Source of the DNA: Shouchella clausii
GTDB lineage: Bacteria; Bacillota; Bacilli; Bacillales; Bacillaceae_D
Assembly: GCF_002250115.1 (NCBI RefSeq)
Contig: NZ_CP019985.1
Location: 3,348,001-3,412,000 of the forward strand
Direction of reading: 5' to 3'
Length of the DNA: 64,000 bases
Shown here: one piece after another, positions 9,701 to 22,079 of the stretch
Position numbering within the stretch: position 1 is the first letter of the stretch
Layout: the number at the start of each line of letters is the position of its first letter
Made by a program: the position numbers and the translations under genes
Notes under the pieces: model-generated
Seen by the model: the letters and a program-made list of their open reading frames with translations, nothing else
Told to the model about the DNA's origin: nothing
Database searches by the model: none

Positions 9701-9807
9701 CCTCTTTAAACGCAGTCCAGTGAGGCTGGCAAGAGGACCGAAACGCACGCTATTTTTGCCTGCGCTTCTTTCTTGCCGCCTCCTGTGCTTGCACAGGAGG
9801 TTTTTTA
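9701..9807 (+). promoter_or_regulatory. PyrR attenuator 2 (between pyrR and pyrP)
   Basis: Binding-loop core AGTCCAGTGAGGCT at 9714-9727 sits in a stem formed by CCTCTT (9701-9706) and AAGAGG (9731-9736). A perfect 10-base-pair terminator (9779-9788 with 9791-9800) and a T run follow. This second site controls pyrP and the biosynthetic genes downstream. Confidence 0.93.
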
Positions 9808-9835
9808 TTAGCTTAGGAAGCGAAGGAGATTAATT

Positions 9836-11137
9836 ATGAAGCAAACGAACATGAGATTAGGCATCAAAGAAATTCCACGCCCTGGAGAGTGGCTGCTGTT
9901 TAGCTTACAGCATTTATGCGCCATGTTTGGGGCAACTGTACTTGTACCCTTTCTTGTCGGAATGAGCCCGGCTACAGCTCTTTTTTCAAGCGGTCTCGGT
10001 ACACTTGCATTTATTCTTGTCACGAAAGGGCAAGTTCCTGCATACCTCGGCTCGAGCTTTGCCTTTATCGTGCCACTAACAACCGCGCAGGCACTTGGCG
10101 GTTTAGAGGGAGCGATGGTCGGCAGTTTCTTTGCCGGTTTGGTATATGGGATTGTCGCCCTGTTTATCAAATTCGCTGGTACAGGCTGGATTACAAAAGT
10201 ATTGCCGCCAATCGTTGTCGGCCCAGTGATTATGGTTATTGGGTTAAGCCTAGCTACAACCGCTGTTGGAAATGCCATGTATTTGCCTGGTTCAGAAGAA
10301 TATAGCCTCGTTCATATCGCCACAGCAGGCGTTACCTTGTTCGTAGCTGTTGTCGCAACCATGTATTTCAAAGGATTTTTAAACTTAATCCCGATTTTAT
10401 TAGGCTTAATTGCTGGCTATTTGTTCGCACTATGGCAAGGGTTGATTGATTTAGAGCCGATCCGCGCAGCCAACTGGTTTTCCGTACCTGAACTAATCGT
10501 TCCGTTTGTGACATACTCGCCAACTGTTAACTGGGCAATTGTTGCGATCATGGCGCCAGTTGCTCTCGTAACGCTTGCAGAACACACAGGCCAATTGATG
10601 GTATTAAGCAAAGTAGCTGGCAAAAACTTTCTTAAGCAACCAGGAATGCACAGAACGGTGATGGGGGATGGGTTGGCGACTATGATCGCAGCCGCAGTTG
10701 GCGGTCCACCAAATACCACTTATGGCGAAAACGTCGGTGTTGTTGCCATCACGAGAGTGTTCAGCGTATTTGTTGTCGGCGGCGCCGCGGTGTTGGCCAT
10801 CGCCTTCGCCTTTGTCGGCAAAGTAGCTGCACTGATTAGTTCGATTCCTCAAGCAGTAATGGGCGGTGTTTCAATCCTCCTATTTGGCATTATTGCCTCG
10901 GCCGGCATTCGAATGCTTGTCGATAACCGAGTTGACATGGGTGAAAAACGAAATATGGTGATTGCTTCCATTATCCTTGTCGTTGGCATTGGCGGGGCCG
11001 CGATCCGCTTTACGGATTCGTTTGAAATTGCCGGCATGTCCCTTGCAACTGTCATTGGCCTTATTCTTCACGGATTGTTGCCGAACCGCAGTGTTAGTTA
11101 CGGACAAAAAGACATGTTTGAATCAGACGCCGGTTAA
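9836..11137 (+). CDS. pyrP: Uracil permease
   Basis: 433-residue NCS2/nucleobase-cation symporter with about 12-14 hydrophobic segments. It imports uracil in symport with protons. Family features include the N-terminal SLQHLCAMFGATVLVP, the GLAT..AAAVGGPPNTTYGENVGVVAITRVFS loop with conserved Glu and Asn, and the preceding VTLAEHTGQ element. ATG 9836 follows GAAGGAG. It lies after the second PyrR attenuator, in the B. subtilis position. Only 62 bases separate it from pyrB, and they lack a third attenuator. Confidence 0.96.
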   Translation: MKQTNMRLGIKEIPRPGEWLLFSLQHLCAMFGATVLVPFLVGMSPATALFSSGLGTLAFILVTKGQVPAYLGSSFAFIVPLTTAQALGGLEGAMVGSFFAGLVYGIVALFIKFAGTGWITKVLPPIVVGPVIMVIGLSLATTAVGNAMYLPGSEEYSLVHIATAGVTLFVAVVATMYFKGFLNLIPILLGLIAGYLFALWQGLIDLEPIRAANWFSVPELIVPFVTYSPTVNWAIVAIMAPVALVTLAEHTGQLMVLSKVAGKNFLKQPGMHRTVMGDGLATMIAAAVGGPPNTTYGENVGVVAITRVFSVFVVGGAAVLAIAFAFVGKVAALISSIPQAVMGGVSILLFGIIASAGIRMLVDNRVDMGEKRNMVIASIILVVGIGGAAIRFTDSFEIAGMSLATVIGLILHGLLPNRSVSYGQKDMFESDAG

Positions 11138-11155
11138 AGGCGCTCGTTCGCGCCT
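11138..11155 (+). other. Short hairpin between pyrP and pyrB
   Basis: AGGCGC (11138-11143) pairs with GCGCCT (11150-11155) around TCGTTC. No T run follows and no PyrR binding loop is present, so it is not a standard attenuator. It resembles AGGCG-CACGAA-CGCCT at 39552-39567. Confidence 0.5.
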
Positions 11156-11181
11156 AGTTGTTGCCATAGACGTTTGCTTAA

Positions 11182-12105
<924 letters not shown>

Positions 12106-12140
12106 CAGCGATTAGACTACAAAAAAGGGGATGAGCGACA

Positions 12141-13424
12141 ATGGCAATGAAGGTGACTGGTGGGTTTATTCTTGACGAAAATGGCGAACAAGTAGCAAAA
12201 GATGTGTATATAAAAGATGGAAAAATTGTTGAGCATGTTGCTGAAGGGGACATTCGTGAACAATTGGATGCAACAGGTTTGTTGATCAGCCCGGGTTTTG
12301 TTGACGTACATGTTCATTTGCGTGAACCGGGTGGCGAGAAGAAAGAAACGATCGAGACAGGAACCAAAGCCGCGGCACGAGGTGGCTTTACGACAGTGGC
12401 AGCTATGCCCAATACACGCCCTGTTCCTGACAATGCCGAGCAATTGGACCTGTTGCAAGCGCGTATTTCTGAGACGGCAGTGGTGCGCGTACTTCCGTAT
12501 GCGTCGATTACAACAAGGCAACTTGGCAAAGAGTTAACGGACTTTAAGGCATTAAAAGAAGCGGGCGCATTCGCTTTTACAGACGATGGCGTCGGCATTC
12601 AAGAAGCGGGGATGATGCTAGCGGCAATGAAAGAAGCAGCAGCATTAAACATGGCAGTTGTCGCCCATTGCGAAGACAATTCACTTATAAACGGCGGCGC
12701 TGTTCACGAAGGCCACTATGCGAAAGCACACGGCTTGAATGGAATTCCCTCTGTTTGCGAAGCCGTCCATATCGCCCGCGATGTGTTGCTGGCCGAAGCG
12801 GCTGGTGCCCACTATCACGTCTGCCATGTTTCGACAAAAGAATCGGTGCGGACGATCCGTGATGCGAAAAAAGCAGGCATACGCGTAACCGCAGAAGTGA
12901 CGCCACATCACTTGCTTTTATGCGAAGACGATATCAGCGGCAAAGATCCGAATTTTAAAATGAATCCGCCTCTTCGCGCAAAAGAAGCCCGTGACGCATT
13001 AGTAGCCGGGTTGCTCGATGGCACAATTGATTTCATTGCGACTGACCATGCACCGCATACAGCGGAAGAAAAAAGTGCTTCACTTGAACGGGCGCCATTT
13101 GGCATCGTCGGATTGGAAACAGCCTTTCCGCTTTTATATACACATTTTGTCAAGCCGGGAACGTTTACGCTGAAACAGCTTATCGACTGGTTGACAGTCA
13201 AGCCTGCGCAAACATTTAATCTCCCCTATGGGACACTCCAAGTTGGGGCAGCAGCCGATCTAACGCTGATTGACTTAGAGGCAAATGAAACGATTGACCC
13301 GAGTACGTTTTTGTCGAAAGGCAAAAATACCCCTTTTGCTGGGTGGGGCTGTGCAGGCATCCCGCAAGCGACGATTGTGGCAGGAAAAACCGTGTATAAA
13401 AAGGAGCGTATCACCAATGAATAA
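12141..13424 (+). CDS. pyrC: Dihydroorotase
   Basis: 427-residue amidohydrolase (type I dihydroorotase) that cyclises carbamoyl-aspartate to dihydroorotate. Metal ligands appear as HVHLREPG near residue 55, AHCED, CHVSTKE and the catalytic ATDHAPHT near 300. GDGVGIQ-like ([10 protein letters not shown]) and the C-terminal [12 protein letters not shown]-like strand are also conserved. ATG 12141 follows AAAAGGGGATGAG; ATG 12147 would drop two residues. The end overlaps carA by 8 bases, indicating coupled translation. Confidence 0.96.
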   Translation: MAMKVTGGFILDENGEQVAKDVYIKDGKIVEHVAEGDIREQLDATGLLISPGFVDVHVHLREPGGEKKETIETGTKAAARGGFTTVAAMPNTRPVPDNAEQLDLLQARISETAVVRVLPYASITTRQLGKELTDFKALKEAGAFAFTDDGVGIQEAGMMLAAMKEAAALNMAVVAHCEDNSLINGGAVHEGHYAKAHGLNGIPSVCEAVHIARDVLLAEAAGAHYHVCHVSTKESVRTIRDAKKAGIRVTAEVTPHHLLLCEDDISGKDPNFKMNPPLRAKEARDALVAGLLDGTIDFIATDHAPHTAEEKSASLERAPFGIVGLETAFPLLYTHFVKPGTFTLKQLIDWLTVKPAQTFNLPYGTLQVGAAADLTLIDLEANETIDPSTFLSKGKNTPFAGWGCAGIPQATIVAGKTVYKKERITNE

Positions 13425-14502
13425 ACTGCTTGTTCTTGAAGACGGTACAGTTTTAAGAGGAGAAGGATTTGGCGCCGATGTCGAAATGAGCGGGGAAGTC
13501 GTCTTCAATACGGGCATGACTGGCTACCAAGAAATTTTGTCTGATCCCTCTTATTGCGGGCAAATCGTGATGCTAACCTATCCGCTAATTGGCAATTATG
13601 GCATTAACCGCGACGATTTTGAATCGCTGCAACCAGCGATTGCCGGATTGATTGTGCGGGAAATCGAGCATGAACCAAGCCATTGGCGCAAACAAGAATC
13701 GTTGCATGACCTACTTGCCGCCAAAGGCATTCCTGGGATTGCTGGCATTGATACACGCATGTTGACGAGAAAAATTCGCGCTCATGGCACACGCCGTGGC
13801 CGCATTTGCGATCTCGATGTAGACGTCGAACAAGTGGCAAGGAGCTTGCGGGAAAGCAAGCCACTTACTGATCAAGTTGCCCGCGTATCAACCAATACTG
13901 CTTACCATGTACCGGGCAAAGGGATGCGGGTTGCTTTAATTGATTGCGGCATGAAACATGGTATTCTGCAATCACTGATCGACCGCCATTGTGATGTCGT
14001 CGTTGTCCCTTATGACACGGGAGCAGAAGAGATTAAGCGCCTTGGCGTTGATGGTGTGCTTGTTTCAAATGGACCAGGCGACCCAGAAAATGTCCCGGAG
14101 ACAGTGGAAACAGTCAAGCAATTGCTTGGCGACATCCCTCTTTTCGGCATTTGCTTAGGCCACCAATTGCTGGCGCTTGCTTGTGGGGCTACGACGAGCA
14201 AGATGACATTTGGCCATCGCGGTTCCAACCACCCAGTACGGGAGCTCGCTACTGGACGAATTGATATTACCGCACAAAACCACGGCTATACAGTCGATGC
14301 TGCGTCATTGGAAGGGACTGCGCTCGAGCTGACACATGTGGCTGTTAATGATGGCTCCGTTGAAGGCCTTCGCCATAAAGAAGGGCATGCATTTAGCGTG
14401 CAGTACCATCCAGAAGCATCGCCTGGCCCTCATGACGCTAGCCATTTATTTGATACATTTATCCATATGATGATCGAAAAAAAAGGAAAAGTTTACGCAT
14501 AA
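13417..14502 (+). CDS. carA: Carbamoyl-phosphate synthase small (glutaminase) subunit, pyrimidine type
   Basis: 361 residues from ATG 13417 ([19 protein letters not shown]), preceded by AAGGAGCG inside pyrC. A long open frame starts earlier at 13285 inside pyrC and is not the true start. The N-terminal domain carries [22 protein letters not shown]. The C-terminal class I glutamine amidotransferase domain has GICLGHQ with catalytic Cys near residue 246 and the [10 protein letters not shown] His-Glu pair. It supplies ammonia to CarB. As pyrAA of B. subtilis it belongs to the PyrR-controlled operon rather than to arginine control. Confidence 0.96.
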   Translation: MNKLLVLEDGTVLRGEGFGADVEMSGEVVFNTGMTGYQEILSDPSYCGQIVMLTYPLIGNYGINRDDFESLQPAIAGLIVREIEHEPSHWRKQESLHDLLAAKGIPGIAGIDTRMLTRKIRAHGTRRGRICDLDVDVEQVARSLRESKPLTDQVARVSTNTAYHVPGKGMRVALIDCGMKHGILQSLIDRHCDVVVVPYDTGAEEIKRLGVDGVLVSNGPGDPENVPETVETVKQLLGDIPLFGICLGHQLLALACGATTSKMTFGHRGSNHPVRELATGRIDITAQNHGYTVDAASLEGTALELTHVAVNDGSVEGLRHKEGHAFSVQYHPEASPGPHDASHLFDTFIHMMIEKKGKVYA

Positions 14503-14521
14503 CAGCTAGGAGCGTGTGAAT

Positions 14522-17500
14522 ATGCCAAAACGGACAGACTTAACAAAAATACTTGTTATCGGCTCAGGGCCAATTGTAATCGGACAGGCAGCAGAGTTTG
14601 ATTATGCCGGAACGCAGGCATGCCAAGCGCTGAAAGAAGAAGGGTATGAAGTCATTTTAATTAATTCGAACCCAGCGACAATCATGACAGATACAGCAAT
14701 GGCGGATAGGGTTTATATCGAACCGCTCACGCTTGAGTTTGTTACCCGCATTATCCGCAAAGAACGCCCCGATGGCCTTTTGCCGACATTAGGCGGACAA
14801 ACGGGCTTAAACATGGCGCTTGAATTAAAAAATGCTGGGATTCTCGAGCAGTACCAAATCGAGCTGCTCGGCACAAAACTAGATGCGATTGAGCAAGCAG
14901 AAGACCGGGAACAATTTCGGGCGTTAATGAACGTGCTCGGCGAACCAGTTCCAGAAAGTGAAATCGTCCATACGCTTGACGAAGCGTTCGCCTTTGTCGA
15001 AACGATTGGCTACCCTGTCATTATTCGTCCAGCCTATACGCTTGGTGGCACTGGCGGGGGAATTGCCTACAATGATGAGGATTTAGCAGAAATCGTTGCG
15101 AGCGGATTAAAATACAGCCCTGTTACACAATGTTTAGTCGAAAAGAGCATTGCTGGCTTTAAAGAAGTCGAATACGAAGTGATGCGTGATAGCAAAGATG
15201 AAGCCATCGTCGTCTGCAACATGGAAAACTTTGATCCTGTTGGCGTCCATACGGGCGATTCCATCGTATTTGCACCTAGCCAAACGCTTTCTGATAACGA
15301 CTACCAAATGTTGAGAAATTCAGCGCTTTCGATTATCCGCGCTCTTGGCATAGAAGGCGGCTGCAATGTCCAGTTTGCCCTTGATGCACACAGCGACCAG
15401 TATTACATCATCGAAGTCAATCCGCGGGTGAGCCGCTCTTCTGCGCTGGCCTCGAAAGCGACAGGCTACCCGATTGCGAAAATCGCAGCCAAAATTGCAG
15501 TCGGCTACCATTTGGATGAGCTGAAAAATCCAGTAACAGAAACGACGTATGCTAGCTTTGAACCGACCCTTGACTATGTTGTCGCGAAAATACCGCGCTG
15601 GCCGTTTGATAAATTCGAATCAGCCAACCGCAAACTTGGTACGCAAATGAAAGCGACAGGAGAAGTGATGGCGATCGGCCGCTCCCTGGAAGAATCGCTT
15701 TTAAAAGCAATTCGCTCTCTAGAAGCTGGCTATGACCATTTATTTGATGAACAGTTAGAAAAGAAGCCGGAAGACGAGCTATTAGAAAAAATAGCAAAAG
15801 CAGACGATGAACGGCTATTTGCGATTGGCGCTTTGCTGCGAAGAGGCATTTCAGTAGAGACCATTTATGAAACAACGAGCATTGACCGCTTTTTCTTGCA
15901 AAAGCTAGCGCGTATTGTTGCTCTAGAAGAGACGATAAACGAGGCCCGTAGCAATGAAGCGATGTTATTGCGTCTGAAGCGTGCTGGCTTTTCAGATTCC
16001 TACATTGGCCGTAAATGGGGCAGTGAAGAGAAAGATGTTTTTGCAGTAAGGCAACAGGCAGGAATTGTTCCCGTTTATAAAATGGTTGACACCTGTGCAG
16101 CAGAATTTGCTTCACCAACGCCTTACTTTTACAGCACCTATGAACAAGAGAATGAGTCACAGCGGACAGAAAAAGACAGCATTCTTGTATTAGGCTCAGG
16201 CCCTATCCGCATTGGCCAAGGAATTGAGTTCGACTATGCGACCGTCCATACAGTATGGGCCATTAAGGAAGCCGGTTATGAAGCCATTATTATGAATAAT
16301 AATCCAGAAACGGTGTCAACAGACTTTTCCACTTCAGACAAACTCTACTTTGAACCATTGACAGTCGAAGATGTGATGCACGTCGTCGGTTTAGAGAAAC
16401 CAAAAGGCGTGATCGTCCAATTTGGAGGGCAAACGGCTATTAATCTAGCAGCGGCTTTAGCAGAGCGGGGCGTCTCCATTATTGGCACAACGCTTGAAGA
16501 TATGGATAGGGCAGAAGACCGGGACAAGTTTGAACAAACACTAGTAGAGCTAGGGATTCCACAGCCGCTTGGCAAAACGGCCACATCCGTTGACGGAGCT
16601 GTCGCTATTGCCCGTAAAATCGGCTATCCTGTTTTAGTGCGCCCTTCGTATGTTCTTGGCGGCCGGGCAATGGAAATTGTTTATCATGAGGAAGAGTTGC
16701 TGCGCTACATGCAGACGGCTGTAAAAGTGAATCCGAAGCACCCTGTGCTTGTCGACCGCTATTTGACAGGAAAAGAATTAGAAGTGGATGCGATTAGTGA
16801 CGGCAACGACGTTTACATTCCTGGGATTATGGAACATATTGAACGGGCAGGCGTCCATTCTGGCGATTCGATTGCTGTTTATCCGCCGCAAACCGTGCCA
16901 GACCATTTGAAGCAACGCTTAATTGAGCGGACAACGAGCATTGCTAAAGGTTTAAACATTGTTGGCCTTTTGAACATCCAGTTTGTTTGGCATAAAGATG
17001 ACGTCTATGTGCTTGAAGTGAATCCACGCTCAAGCCGGACTGTGCCATTTTTAAGCAAAATTACGGGCGTGCCAATGGCTAAGGTTGCCACGCATGTCAT
17101 GCTCGGCAAAACGCTGCGCCAGCTTGGCTACCAGTCAGGCTACCACCCAGAGACGGATGAAGTGTCTGTAAAAGTGCCAGTGTTCTCCTTTGCCAAATTG
17201 CGCCGTGTCGATATTTCCCTCGGGCCGGAAATGAAATCAACTGGTGAAGTAATGGGACGGGACCAAACGTTGGAAAAAGCGCTCTACAAGGGCCTTGTTG
17301 CTTCAGGCATGAACATCCCTGCCCATGGCGCGGTATTGTTTACAATCGCTGATAAAGATAAAAGCGAATCAGTCAGCATTGCCAAACGGTTCCATGAAAT
17401 TGGCTATAGCCTTGTGGCCACATCAGGGACGGCAAGCGTGCTGGCAGAAGCGGGCATCCCTGTCAAAGTCGTTAACAAAATTAATGAAGGGGAACCCCAT

Positions 17501-17710
17501 TTGCTTGATCTAATCCGCCAAGGCGAAGTCCAGTTTGTCATTAACACGTTGACCAGAGGCAAACAGCCAGCGCGGGATGGTTTTCGGATTCGCCGTGAGT
17601 CCGTTGAAAATGGCGTTGTCTGCTTAACGTCAATTGATACAGCACAAGCGCTGCTCAGCGTACTTGAGTCGATTACGTTTGCAACTTGGAGCATGCCGCA
17701 ACACGGGTAA
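14522..17710 (+). CDS. carB: Carbamoyl-phosphate synthase large subunit, pyrimidine type
   Basis: 1062 residues from ATG 14522 ([30 protein letters not shown] is the conserved start region). AGGAG ends 9 bases upstream; GTG 14516 would be only 3 bases from it. Two homologous ATP-grasp halves are visible: GSGPIVIGQ near residue 15 and [10 protein letters not shown] near 560. [10 protein letters not shown] and [10 protein letters not shown], and [11 protein letters not shown] and [11 protein letters not shown], are paired repeats. The C-terminal MGS-like domain (from about 930) is the site where UMP or PRPP act in bacillar enzymes. It combines bicarbonate, ammonia and 2 ATP. Confidence 0.97.
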   Translation: MPKRTDLTKILVIGSGPIVIGQAAEFDYAGTQACQALKEEGYEVILINSNPATIMTDTAMADRVYIEPLTLEFVTRIIRKERPDGLLPTLGGQTGLNMALELKNAGILEQYQIELLGTKLDAIEQAEDREQFRALMNVLGEPVPESEIVHTLDEAFAFVETIGYPVIIRPAYTLGGTGGGIAYNDEDLAEIVASGLKYSPVTQCLVEKSIAGFKEVEYEVMRDSKDEAIVVCNMENFDPVGVHTGDSIVFAPSQTLSDNDYQMLRNSALSIIRALGIEGGCNVQFALDAHSDQYYIIEVNPRVSRSSALASKATGYPIAKIAAKIAVGYHLDELKNPVTETTYASFEPTLDYVVAKIPRWPFDKFESANRKLGTQMKATGEVMAIGRSLEESLLKAIRSLEAGYDHLFDEQLEKKPEDELLEKIAKADDERLFAIGALLRRGISVETIYETTSIDRFFLQKLARIVALEETINEARSNEAMLLRLKRAGFSDSYIGRKWGSEEKDVFAVRQQAGIVPVYKMVDTCAAEFASPTPYFYSTYEQENESQRTEKDSILVLGSGPIRIGQGIEFDYATVHTVWAIKEAGYEAIIMNNNPETVSTDFSTSDKLYFEPLTVEDVMHVVGLEKPKGVIVQFGGQTAINLAAALAERGVSIIGTTLEDMDRAEDRDKFEQTLVELGIPQPLGKTATSVDGAVAIARKIGYPVLVRPSYVLGGRAMEIVYHEEELLRYMQTAVKVNPKHPVLVDRYLTGKELEVDAISDGNDVYIPGIMEHIERAGVHSGDSIAVYPPQTVPDHLKQRLIERTTSIAKGLNIVGLLNIQFVWHKDDVYVLEVNPRSSRTVPFLSKITGVPMAKVATHVMLGKTLRQLGYQSGYHPETDEVSVKVPVFSFAKLRRVDISLGPEMKSTGEVMGRDQTLEKALYKGLVASGMNIPAHGAVLFTIADKDKSESVSIAKRFHEIGYSLVATSGTASVLAEAGIPVKVVNKINEGEPHLLDLIRQGEVQFVINTLTRGKQPARDGFRIRRESVENGVVCLTSIDTAQALLSVLESITFATWSMPQHG

Positions 17711-17777
17711 ATTTTTCTGAGCCACATGCCTAAAGCTTGTGGCTCTGTATGTATGACTAGCGTTGGGAGGCAGCAGG

Positions 17778-19467
<1,690 letters not shown>

Positions 19468-19468
<1 letters not shown>

Positions 19469-20187
19469 TGGATAGGCCATTTTTTATCGCTTTAGATTTT
19501 GATGAACAGGCCAAACGCCAGCGCTTCTTGAAGTCGTTTGCTGCCGAAACGCTTGATGTGAAAATCGGTATGGAACTGTTTTACCGCGAAGGGTTGCCTG
19601 TAGTCCATGAATTAAAGGAAGCGGGTTATCGGTTGTTTCTTGATTTAAAACTTCATGATATTCCCAATACCGTTGGAAGGACGATGCGTGCTTTAGCCGA
19701 GTTGGACGTCGATGTCGTCAATGTCCACGCTGCAGGGGGAAAAGCAATGATGGAAGCGGCTTTAGAAGGGCTCGAAGCAGGGACAAGAGCAGGAAAACAG
19801 CGGCCGAAACTCATCGCTGTCACGCAGCTGACGAGCACGGACAGCCGTATGCTCAATGAAGAGTTGCTGATTGATAAGGCGATGGATGAAGTCGTAGTAC
19901 GGTACGCGCAGCTTGCCCAGGAAAGTGGATTAGACGGTGTCGTTTGCTCGGCCCGTGAAGTCCCCCTTATCCAAGCAGCGTGCAGCAATCGATTTTTGAC
20001 TGTTACGCCTGGCATTCGCAGGCAAGACGACCAAGTCGGGGACCAAGTGCGTGTCGTCACACCAGGGGAAGCAAAAGCGCTCGGCAGTTGGGCGATTGTC
20101 GTTGGCCGAAGCATTACAGCAGCAGCAGATCCTCTAGCTGTTTACCGAGAAATGAACCAAGATTGGAAAGGGGCGCCCGAACATTGA
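19468..20187 (+). CDS. pyrF: Orotidine 5'-phosphate decarboxylase
   Basis: 239-residue TIM-barrel enzyme that converts OMP to UMP. The conserved catalytic array DLKLHDIPNTV is near residue 60, with KIGMELFY, TQLTSTD and the C-terminal phosphate site TPGIRRQDDQ and VVGRSI. ATG 19468 overlaps the pyrD stop, and its own TGA overlaps the TTG start of pyrE. The chain of overlaps from pyrK through pyrE suggests balanced translation of the last four steps. Confidence 0.97.
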
Positions 20188-20819
20188 CTAGCAGAACGAT
20201 TGCGAACCATTTACTTGATATAAAAGCGGTGACACTTTCACCTGCAAAACCGTATACGTGGAGCTCGGGATTAAAGTCGCCAATTTATTGCGATAATCGT
20301 TTAACACTTTCCTATCCGCATATACGCAACGAAATTGCTGAGGGGCTAGTTGCTATGATTAGAGATGCTGCCCCTGAAGCTGACATCATTGCCGGCACGG
20401 CAACAGCTGGCATCCCACACGCTGCTTTTGTGGCTGAAAAACTTCAATTGCCAATGATTTACGTTCGTTCGAGTGCCAAAGGCCATGGAAAACAAAATGC
20501 GATTGAAGGACATTTGCCGCCTGGCAGCAAAGTAGTTGTAATCGAAGACTTAATCTCGACTGGTGGCAGTTCCATTGCAGCAGCGGAGGCATTGCGCGCG
20601 GCTGGGGCAGAGGTGCTGTTCGTTGCCGCGATCTTTTCGTATCAACTTTCACAAAGCGATGAAAACTTTAACGGTGCTAAGCTTCCTTTTCGCGTGCTAA
20701 CGACTTATGCTACTCTTGTCGAAGAAGCGCAAAAACGGGGCGCCATTACGAGCGAAGAACAAGCCAAATTGGAAGCTTGGCGGAAAAACCCTAAAGATGA
20801 AGCGTGGATGAATCTGTAA
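20184..20819 (+). CDS. pyrE: Orotate phosphoribosyltransferase
   Basis: 211 residues from the TTG at 20184, which overlaps the pyrF stop in TTGA and lies after GGAAAGGGG. This gives MTSRTIANHLLDIKAV, matching the family. The open frame starting at 19980 inside pyrF is a shadow. The PRPP loop VVVIEDLISTGGSSIAAAEAL is near residue 115-135, with WSSGLKSPIYCDNRLTLS and AGTATAGIPHAA upstream. It adds ribose-5-phosphate to orotate. This is the last gene of the pyr operon; no terminator is evident before the methyltransferase 24 bases on. Confidence 0.96.
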   Translation: MTSRTIANHLLDIKAVTLSPAKPYTWSSGLKSPIYCDNRLTLSYPHIRNEIAEGLVAMIRDAAPEADIIAGTATAGIPHAAFVAEKLQLPMIYVRSSAKGHGKQNAIEGHLPPGSKVVVIEDLISTGGSSIAAAEALRAAGAEVLFVAAIFSYQLSQSDENFNGAKLPFRVLTTYATLVEEAQKRGAITSEEQAKLEAWRKNPKDEAWMNL

Positions 20820-20843
20820 ACTTTTCGTGAAGGGGCTGTGTTG

Positions 20844-21515
20844 ATGAGACGAATGGAAGGCGCTGAATTCGATCAACTTGTTGACTTTTTTGATCAAATG
20901 GCAAACACGAATTGGCTTTCACAGCTTCACAGTCATTTAAAGCAACAGTCGGGGAGTTGGCAAGGAAAAGCCATTGCCGACATTGGCTGCGGGACAGGAA
21001 GGTTGCTGCTCCGAGGCTCAACGGAAGCGTCTAAATTAATTGGCGTCGATTTATCAGCGGGCATGGTCACACGTGCCAATGCCCTTTTTCAGGAGAAAGG
21101 GGTCGCCCATAAAGCAAAGGCTGTGCAAGGGGATGCCGCATCGTTGCCTCTCGCAAGCGGTGGATTTGACATCGCCTTTTCGACATGTGTGTTGTTTTTG
21201 CTGCCAGATTTGCACCAAGGTGTAAAAGAAATGGCCCGGATTTTAAAACCAGGTGGCATCGCCATCTTGTTAAACCCTGCTCCTTCAATGGCGATGGAGA
21301 CGGCGGAAGCCTATGCACAAAGACAGCAATTTCTTAAAGAGGAAACGGACTATTTGCTTAAATGGGCGACTGTCTCTGAACGCCGCCACCGAAAAAGTAC
21401 AGCGGAGTTAAGCGACATTCTAAAAAAATGGGGCTTTGCCGACGTAAGGCACGAGCCTGTGCTTGAAGGCCTGGCCTTAATCAGCAAAGCGGAAAAACAC
21501 CCGGCTTCTCCTTAA
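20844..21515 (+). CDS. Class I SAM-dependent methyltransferase
   Basis: 223-residue Rossmann-fold methyltransferase of the Methyltransf_11/UbiE-like type. Motif I IADIGCGTGRLL is near residue 40; the acidic strand LIGVDLSAGMV follows, then GDAASLPLASGGFDIAFSTCVL and RILKPGGIAIL. The substrate cannot be predicted. ATG 20844 follows AAGGGGC with 8-base spacing; GTG 20838 would add two residues. The short gap after pyrE suggests read-through from the pyr operon, but a metabolic link is not evident. B. subtilis has sulfur-assimilation genes at this place instead. Confidence 0.8.
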   Translation: MRRMEGAEFDQLVDFFDQMANTNWLSQLHSHLKQQSGSWQGKAIADIGCGTGRLLLRGSTEASKLIGVDLSAGMVTRANALFQEKGVAHKAKAVQGDAASLPLASGGFDIAFSTCVLFLLPDLHQGVKEMARILKPGGIAILLNPAPSMAMETAEAYAQRQQFLKEETDYLLKWATVSERRHRKSTAELSDILKKWGFADVRHEPVLEGLALISKAEKHPASP

Positions 21516-21523
21516 CAACAAAG

Positions 21524-21588
21524 ACCTCTTTCCAGAAGCGCAATGATTTTGTATGCTTAATAGGAATACAAGGAAAGAGGTGCTTGTG
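21524..21588 (+). promoter_or_regulatory. Hairpin that can sequester the ribosome site of the 87-residue gene
   Basis: ACCTCTTTCC (21524-21533) is a perfect 10-base complement of GGAAAGAGGT (21572-21581). An inner stem TTGTAT (21549-21554) with ATACAA (21566-21571) stacks beneath it. The 3' arm contains the Shine-Dalgarno sequence AAAGAGGTG (21574-21582) for the GTG start at 21588. No T run follows, so it is not an ordinary terminator. Confidence 0.55.
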
Positions 21589-21851
21589 TGGAAGAAGCGA
21601 ACGAGAAAAAGGCAGAGCTTGAAGCGCGGCTAGCCAGTTGTGAAAAAACAATTGCTCATTTAGTCGATGAAAATGCAAAAGCCAATGCCAAAATTGATGC
21701 GTTATTTGGTGTCATCCGGAGCATTAGTTCAATGACCGACCGCCATTTTGTCGAAGATGCAACCGCAATCTTAGAGGCAAACGGCGATTTGTATAGAGCC
21801 GATGCGTACGGGCTAAGTTTAGAAGAATACAAAAAACAATTCGGCAAGTAG
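21588..21851 (+). CDS. Small coiled-coil protein of unknown function
   Basis: I do not recognise this 87-residue protein. Residues 1-45 are charged and heptad-like (MEEANEKKAELEARLASCEK, then HLVDENAKANAKIDALF), so a coiled coil is likely. The C-terminal half (RSISSMTDRHFVEDATAIL... to EEYKKQFGK) looks like a compact helical domain. There is no signal peptide or membrane segment. The GTG start at 21588 has a good AAAGAGGTG site 6-7 bases upstream, which can be paired in the hairpin at 21524-21581. It lies between a methyltransferase and a YfhO-type gene. A short intracellular adaptor or regulator is possible but unsupported. Confidence 0.7.
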   Translation: MEEANEKKAELEARLASCEKTIAHLVDENAKANAKIDALFGVIRSISSMTDRHFVEDATAILEANGDLYRADAYGLSLEEYKKQFGK

Positions 21852-21950
21852 TGAGCAACACACGTTTTATTAAGCATCTGTTTTTCGCTGTCGCTGTCTT
21901 AACGGTTAAGTTGTCGACGTAAAGTCGATGCCCGCACTCAGACTAATTTG

Positions 21951-21985
21951 AGCTAGCTTTTCTATTAAAGAAAGGCTGGCTTTTT
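21951..21985 (+). terminator. Intrinsic terminator after the 87-residue gene
   Basis: AGCTAGCTTTTCT pairs with AGAAAGGCTGGCT (13 positions with G-T wobbles) around ATTAA, then TTTTT. It lies in the 228-base gap before the YfhO-type gene; nothing else obvious is seen there. Confidence 0.75.
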
Positions 21986-22079
21986 AGTCGTTTGCCAGCA
22001 ACACAGATACGAATGGCAGGTTTGGCGAAGGGCATGCTAAACATACATTATGACGCAATGGGAATAAGTTGGGGTTAAC

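Noticed and set aside
15552-16160. 202-codon minus-strand open frame inside carB
   Set aside because: Fully antisense to a conserved gene and without recognisable domains.
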